Shown here: positions 6,083 to 9,669 of the stretch, piece after piece
How positions within the stretch are numbered: the stretch's first letter is position 1
Layout of the letters: every line of letters begins with the position of its first letter
Source of the DNA: CAZBQG01 sp964493945
GTDB lineage: Bacteria > Pseudomonadota > Alphaproteobacteria > Rhodospirillales > UBA2165
Reading direction: 5' to 3'
DNA: 9,669 bases
Assembly: GCA_964493945.1 (NCBI GenBank)
Contig: CAZBQG010000172.1
Location: 1 to 9,669 of the forward strand
The notes under the pieces: model-generated
What the model was told of the DNA's origin: nothing
Databases searched by the model: none
The model's input: the letters and a program-made list of their open reading frames with translations, nothing else
Made by a program: the position numbers and the translations under genes

Positions 6083-7536
6083 GTTACATCATCGAAAGCG
6101 AAAGCGGCGATTGGAAGATGGTGATCGGTCTGGAAGTCCATGCCAAGATCACATCAGAGGCTAAATTGTTTTCGGGCGCCGCCACCGCCTTTGGGGCCCG
6201 GCCCAATTCCCAGGTCTCTCTGGTGGATGCGGCCATGCCCGGCATGCTGCCTGTGATCAACGAACATTGCGTGGCCCAGGCGGTGCGCACCGGATTGGGG
6301 CTGGGCGCCAAGATCAATCTGCGTTCGGTCTTCGAGCGCAAGAATTATTTCTATCCCGATTTGCCCCAGGGCTATCAGATTTCCCAGTTCCAGCACCCCA
6401 TCGTCGGCGAAGGCATCATCCAGATTGAGACCGGCGATGGCCAGACTCGGCCCATCGGCATCGAGCGCCTGCATATGGAACAGGATGCGGGCAAATCCCT
6501 GCATGATCAGGACCCAGCCAGAAGCTTCGTCGATCTCAACCGCTCGGGCGTGGCGCTGATGGAGATCGTCTCCAAGCCCGATCTCCGCTCGCCCGAAGAG
6601 GCCGGCGCCTATATGCGGAAGCTCCGCTCCATTTTGCGCTATCTGGAAACCTGCGACGGCAATATGGAAGAAGGGTCGCTCCGCTGCGACGCCAATGTGA
6701 GTGTGCGCCATGAAGGCGAAGAGTTGCGCACCCGCTGTGAGATCAAGAACCTAAACTCGGTGCGCTTCGTCATGGCCGCCATTGCCCATGAGGCGCAGCG
6801 CCAGGTGGATTTGTACGAAGACGGCGGTGAAGTGGTGCAGGAAACCCGCCTTTATGATCAGGAGCGCGATGAGACCCGTTCCATGCGCTCCAAGGAAGAA
6901 GCCCATGATTACCGCTATTTCCCCGATCCCGATCTTCTGCCCCTGGTGATCACGGAGGAATTCGTTGGCGCCATAAAGGATGATCTGCCCGAATTACCCG
7001 ACGCAAAGGAAGCCCGCCTGCAAAAAGATTTCGGCCTGGCGCCGGCGGATGCGGCCCTGCTGGCCGCCGAAAGGACCACTGGCGATTATTTCGAAACCGT
7101 GGCCAGAGGGCGGGATGCAAAGCTCGCCGCCAATTGGGTAATTCATGAACTTTCAGGCCTGCTCAACAAGGCCGGACTTGGGATCGAGGAGTCACCGGTA
7201 GACGCCGATGCCTTGGGCCAACTTGTCGGACTTATTGGTGACGGCACCTTGTCCGGACGCATGGCCAAGGAAGTGTTCGAGGAAATGTGGGAAACGGGTG
7301 CGGCGCCGGGCGATATCGTTGCGGCCAAGGGCCTGGCGCAGATCAGCGACAGTGATGAGCTATCCACCATCGTTGCGGATTTAGTAGCCGCCAATCCGGA
7401 CGAGGCCGAGGGCTACAGATCGGGCAATCAGAAGCTGATTGGCTGGTTCGTGGGCCAGGTGATGAAGGCCACCGGCGGCAAGGCCAATCCCAAACTGGTA
7501 AATGAATTGCTGCGCGAAACGCTGGAGAAGAGTTAA
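6079..7536 (+). CDS. gatB: Aspartyl/glutamyl-tRNA(Asn/Gln) amidotransferase subunit B (tRNA-dependent kinase/transamidase)
   Basis: A 485-residue GatB, which phosphorylates the misattached Glu or Asp on tRNA and swaps in ammonia from GatA. The cradle domain opens with MVIGLEVHA (14-22) and carries KNYFYPDLPQGYQISQ (88-103), the family signature around DLNRSGVALMEIVSKPDLR (152-170), EGSLRCDANVSVR (198-210) and YRYFPDPDL (278-286). The last roughly 150 residues form the helical and YqeY-like tail that contacts the tRNA, ending in NPKLVNELLRETLEKS. Length is normal. The start overlaps the gatA stop (ATGA) and has a strong AGGAGGG at 6066-6072, six bases upstream, so gatB can also initiate independently of coupling. 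Its TAA (7534-7536) overlaps the stop of the convergent transglycosylase gene. Confidence 0.98.
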   Translation: MSYIIESESGDWKMVIGLEVHAKITSEAKLFSGAATAFGARPNSQVSLVDAAMPGMLPVINEHCVAQAVRTGLGLGAKINLRSVFERKNYFYPDLPQGYQISQFQHPIVGEGIIQIETGDGQTRPIGIERLHMEQDAGKSLHDQDPARSFVDLNRSGVALMEIVSKPDLRSPEEAGAYMRKLRSILRYLETCDGNMEEGSLRCDANVSVRHEGEELRTRCEIKNLNSVRFVMAAIAHEAQRQVDLYEDGGEVVQETRLYDQERDETRSMRSKEEAHDYRYFPDPDLLPLVITEEFVGAIKDDLPELPDAKEARLQKDFGLAPADAALLAAERTTGDYFETVARGRDAKLAANWVIHELSGLLNKAGLGIEESPVDADALGQLVGLIGDGTLSGRMAKEVFEEMWETGAAPGDIVAAKGLAQISDSDELSTIVADLVAANPDEAEGYRSGNQKLIGWFVGQVMKATGGKANPKLVNELLRETLEKS

Positions 7537-8456
7537 CGCGCTGCCGGCTTCCAGAACTTCTTCTTGCGCCAGGCGGCAAGCTGGTTCAGCCGTTTCGTGG
7601 CGAAATCCACCCTGTCCGTTTCCAGTTTGGCCTTGCGTACCCGTTCCCGGTCCGCCTGACGGCGCACGGCCATTTGGGACATGACCGAGGGATCGAGGCG
7701 GGCCTTGCGCCATTTATCCAATTGCTTGGAATGTTTCTCACCCTTGTGCAACTGACGTTCGGCCCGGAGCCGTCCGCGAAAGCGGGTGTTGAGCAAGCGG
7801 GTCAGGTCGCGCTTGCCACCGGCATAAGGTTTGAGCGGTGCCTGGTAGGCGACCCGCTGGGCCGATCCTGATGAGCGCTTGCGCGCCTTGTTCCAGAGGC
7901 TTACCACTTTTTTCTGGTAATCCCGGTTATGGGCCGCATTGGAGGAATGGTAATGGGCGGCAGCACTTTGCCAATCGCCCGTCTCTTTGTGCAAGCCGAT
8001 CAGGAAATTCGCGGCGTATGCCACATTGGTGGCCGGATCGAAAGCAGCCTGCAGATCGGGAAAGGCGCGGGGGTGGAAATGCATGTTGATCTGCATGCAG
8101 CCCACATCGATGCTGGTGAAGCCTTGGTCCATCAGCTTTTGGGTGGCAGCGATGGCCAGCTGTTTGGTGGCGAAAAAGCGCCCCCCGCCCCTGGCGGTGA
8201 CCGTCCAGGGCCAGGCAAAACTTGCCTTGAGGTCCTCGTTCCAGCGGCCCGTCTCGGCCAGGGATATGGCGCCCAAAAGATGCCGCGGTATCTGTTTAAG
8301 CCGTTCCCGGCGCTGCGTATGGGTTTTACAGATATCCCCTTGATATTGAACGCCTTTTGCTGCCTGGGCCGGATCGGCCAGGCCAAACAGGCCAATCGCC
8401 CCCAAAACAGAAGTGAGCCCCGCCAGAGAGCCAAGTTTCACGCCTGTTTTCGTCAT
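7533..8456 (-). CDS. Exported lytic-transglycosylase (SLT-like) protein with a highly basic C-terminal tail
   Basis: A 307-residue predicted periplasmic enzyme that would cleave peptidoglycan glycan strands. A signal peptide (basic N-terminus, hydrophobic core, DPAQA cleavage motif near residue 32) precedes a lysozyme-like SLT domain. The domain has the catalytic Glu of LLGAISLAETGRW (Glu68), the GCMQIN motif (119-124) and the AAAHYHSSN segment near 165-173. Two cysteines flank the fold (DICK and VGCM). The last 119 residues carry 37 Lys/Arg against about 10 Asp/Glu and resemble no domain I recognise. An in-frame ATG lies six bases further upstream (8460-8462), but its AAGGG would be only two bases away. 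The ATG at 8454-8456 has that AAGGG at eight bases and is preferred. A sigma-54 promoter lies just upstream. The stop overlaps that of gatB head-on. Substrate preference is unknown. Confidence 0.88.
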   Translation of the reverse strand: MTKTGVKLGSLAGLTSVLGAIGLFGLADPAQAAKGVQYQGDICKTHTQRRERLKQIPRHLLGAISLAETGRWNEDLKASFAWPWTVTARGGGRFFATKQLAIAATQKLMDQGFTSIDVGCMQINMHFHPRAFPDLQAAFDPATNVAYAANFLIGLHKETGDWQSAAAHYHSSNAAHNRDYQKKVVSLWNKARKRSSGSAQRVAYQAPLKPYAGGKRDLTRLLNTRFRGRLRAERQLHKGEKHSKQLDKWRKARLDPSVMSQMAVRRQADRERVRKAKLETDRVDFATKRLNQLAAWRKKKFWKPAAR

Positions 8457-8480
8457 TTTCATCGCCCTTGAACACTTTAA

Positions 8481-8507
8481 TTGCAGCTTTTGCCTTTAAC
8501 GCTGCAA
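8481..8507. repeat. Inverted repeat TTGCAGC-N13-GCTGCAA upstream of the transglycosylase gene
   Basis: Perfect 7-bp arms at 8481-8487 and 8501-8507 have centres 20 bp apart, about two helical turns, which suits a dimeric DNA-binding protein. The right arm contains the -12 element of the sigma-54 promoter on the minus strand, so a bound repressor would block it. Alternatively, in read-through RNA from the amidohydrolase gene it could fold as a weak hairpin; no T-run follows it, so it is not a standard terminator. Confidence 0.45.
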
Positions 8508-8518
8508 GCCCTGTGCCA
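8503..8518 (-). promoter_or_regulatory. Sigma-54 (RpoN) -24/-12 promoter for the transglycosylase gene
   Basis: On the minus strand the sequence TGGCAC-AGGGC-TTGCA (8518 to 8503) matches the sigma-54 consensus YTGGCACGRNNNTTGCW at all core positions but one (A instead of G after TGGCAC). The invariant GG and GC doublets are exactly ten bases apart. A pyrimidine precedes it as expected. Predicted transcription starts near 8492, giving a leader of about 35 bases to the ATG at 8456. It sits in the 68-base gap after the amidohydrolase stop and points at the transglycosylase gene. No activator (enhancer) site could be identified by eye. Confidence 0.7.
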
Positions 8519-8530
8519 AATAAGGGGGTT

Positions 8531-9430
8531 TCAGAAGGCGATCAGCCCATCCCAGGCGGTGCCCGCCAGGGTGTCAATGAATTCCTCCATGCGCGCCGTC
8601 AAATCCCCGAAGCACGGAAGCCGCTCCAGGCTTTTTTCATCCATGTACAGGGCGCGGTTTAGCTCGATCTGGACCCCGTGGACTCTTAGTCCGGGCTTCC
8701 CGTAATGGCGCACCGTATAGCCGCCCGCATAGGGCCGGTTGTGGCGCACGGAAAATCCCAGCCGGCCAAGCTCATCACCGATCAATCCGGAAAGGGCCGG
8801 GCCTGAGGCCCTCCCCAGATTATCGCCAAGCACCACATCCACGCCGGGGCTGGCACCGCTTAATACTGGTCCGGTGGCGCCCGACGGCATGGAATGGCAA
8901 TCAATCAGAAGGCAAAAGCCGAACTGTTCCCGGGTTTCATCAATCAAATGAGCCAGGGCCTGATGATAGGGATGGTAATGATCCCGGATGCGCTGCTGGA
9001 TTTCTCCGAAGTCAAGCTTGTCCCGGTAAATATTCTCCCCGTCGGCGACGATGCGGGCGATGGTGCCGAGACCGGCCTTGACGCGGGCGCTGGTGGTATT
9101 GACGAAACCAGGCAAGGGACCGTCGAACATTTCCGGGTCCAGCTCAAAGTCCTGGCGGTTGGGATCGACGAAGGCGCGCGGGAAGCAGGCCTTGATCAGG
9201 GGGGCTCCATAATCAGGTGCCGCCGCAAAAACCTCATCCACATAGCTGTCTTCCGAACGGCGGATGGCAAGGGCGTCCAGCCTGGAAGCGGCCAGGAATT
9301 CAGGTGGATAGTCATTTCCGCTATGGGGAGAGGCGAAAACCAGGGGAACACGCCGGGCTTTTGGTGGTGTGATCTCCACCTTGCCGTCCAGTGCGCTGGC
9401 GTCAAATTCCGCCTTGGTCAGATCGTCCAT
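8531..9430 (-). CDS. N-formylglutamate amidohydrolase family protein
   Basis: A 299-residue protein of the HutG-type N-formylglutamate amidohydrolase family, zinc hydrolases that release formate and glutamate from N-formylglutamate in one branch of histidine degradation. Visible family motifs in order are ASPHSGNDYP (33-42), DSYVD (61-65), RAFVDPNR (85-92), IYRDKL (134-139), LIDCHSMPSG (175-184), VLGDN (200-204), PYAGGYTVRHYG (233-244) and QIELNRALYM (254-263). His and acidic residues in these motifs are likely metal ligands. The ATG at 9430 has a weak GAG site about seven bases upstream. No other hut gene is in the window, so the role could be formylglutamate turnover or another N-acyl or peptide amide; hence no gene symbol. 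An AT-rich stretch upstream (9461-9475) may hold its promoter, but no clear -35/-10 pair is seen. Confidence 0.9.
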   Translation of the reverse strand: MDDLTKAEFDASALDGKVEITPPKARRVPLVFASPHSGNDYPPEFLAASRLDALAIRRSEDSYVDEVFAAAPDYGAPLIKACFPRAFVDPNRQDFELDPEMFDGPLPGFVNTTSARVKAGLGTIARIVADGENIYRDKLDFGEIQQRIRDHYHPYHQALAHLIDETREQFGFCLLIDCHSMPSGATGPVLSGASPGVDVVLGDNLGRASGPALSGLIGDELGRLGFSVRHNRPYAGGYTVRHYGKPGLRVHGVQIELNRALYMDEKSLERLPCFGDLTARMEEFIDTLAGTAWDGLIAF

Positions 9431-9509
9431 GCCCGTCTCATCGCCATGTGATAAACCAGTTCTTTTTTAAATAAAGTGCCCAGGCTTTGGAAACAAGCCA
9501 TTGCGGTGC

Positions 9510-9537
9510 TTGCAAAGCAGGTCCCAACCAAGATAAG
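9510..9537 (+). promoter_or_regulatory. Possible promoter of the tRNA-Val gene
   Basis: TTGCAA (9510-9515) and GATAAG (9532-9537) are separated by 16 bases, each matching the sigma-70 consensus at four of six positions. A start near 9544 would give a leader of about 47 bases before the mature tRNA. That leader contains TGGCGGC (9556-9562) and GCCGCCA (9583-9589), which can pair just ahead of the 5' end of the tRNA. Motif match only. Confidence 0.3.
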
Positions 9538-9590
9538 AATTGAGCCGTTTCCGCCTGGCGGCGGGCCGAAGCAGCGAAATTTGCCGCCAT

Positions 9591-9666
9591 GGGGTGTTAG
9601 CTCAGTTGGGAGAGCGCCACGTTGACATCGTGGAGGTCACTGGTTCAAGCCCAGTACATCCCACCA
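9591..9666 (+). tRNA. tRNA-Val, anticodon GAC
   Basis: A complete 76-base cloverleaf. The acceptor stem GGGGTGT pairs with ACATCCC (one G-T wobble at the fourth pair). The D arm is GCTC-AGTTGGGA-GAGC, the anticodon arm CCACG-TTGACAT-CGTGG with anticodon GAC at 9624-9626, and the T arm ACTGG-TTCAAGC-CCAGT. The discriminator A is followed by an encoded CCA (9664-9666). It reads valine GUC and GUU codons. The window ends three bases later, so any downstream tRNA or terminator is out of view. Confidence 0.98.
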
Positions 9667-9669
9667 TTT

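Noticed and set aside
9591..9669. tRNA-Val as an integration site for a mobile element
   Set aside because: The window ends three bases after the tRNA and no integrase or repeated tRNA 3' end is present within it.
1..9669. CRISPR array, insertion sequence, defence or toxin-antitoxin system
   Set aside because: No regularly spaced repeats, transposase motifs, terminal inverted repeats or recognisable defence genes were found on either strand.

Overview
The window reads as a chromosomal segment of an alphaproteobacterium, probably Rhodospirillales-like. This is inferred from its GC-rich genes, the ruvX | gatC-gatA-gatB arrangement, the TctC-type solute-binding protein and the codon use. No species can be named from the sequence alone. 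Most of it is housekeeping content with clear orthologues. I do not see a new multi-gene system, but several smaller signals deserve a look.

Layout. (1) 1-971: a decayed TctC-type tripartite tricarboxylate transporter binding protein, lacking its N-terminus and broken by a frameshift at an A-tract, followed by a strong intact terminator. (2) 1037-4221, minus strand: ruvX, then a thiamine-diphosphate enzyme of the acetolactate-synthase superfamily 18 bases downstream, then a TauE/SafE-type membrane protein. The 230-base gap before the last gene holds what looks like the orphaned C-terminal tail of a response-regulator receiver domain. (3) 4353-7536, plus strand, divergent from ruvX: gatC, gatA and gatB, joined by two ATGA overlaps. 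They encode the amidotransferase that makes Gln-tRNA(Gln), and often Asn-tRNA(Asn), from misacylated precursors. (4) 7533-9430, minus strand: an N-formylglutamate amidohydrolase-family protein, then an exported lytic-transglycosylase-like protein whose stop codon overlaps that of gatB. (5) 9591-9666: a complete tRNA-Val(GAC) with encoded CCA.

How the parts work together. gatCAB is a self-contained translationally coupled operon. ruvX and the ThDP enzyme are probably co-transcribed from a promoter so close to the ruvX start that the mRNA would be nearly leaderless. Between the amidohydrolase and the transglycosylase lies an almost perfect sigma-54 (-24/-12) promoter aimed at the transglycosylase. 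It suggests that this cell-wall enzyme has RpoN-dependent expression separate from the gene upstream, and it is the most informative regulatory signal in the window.
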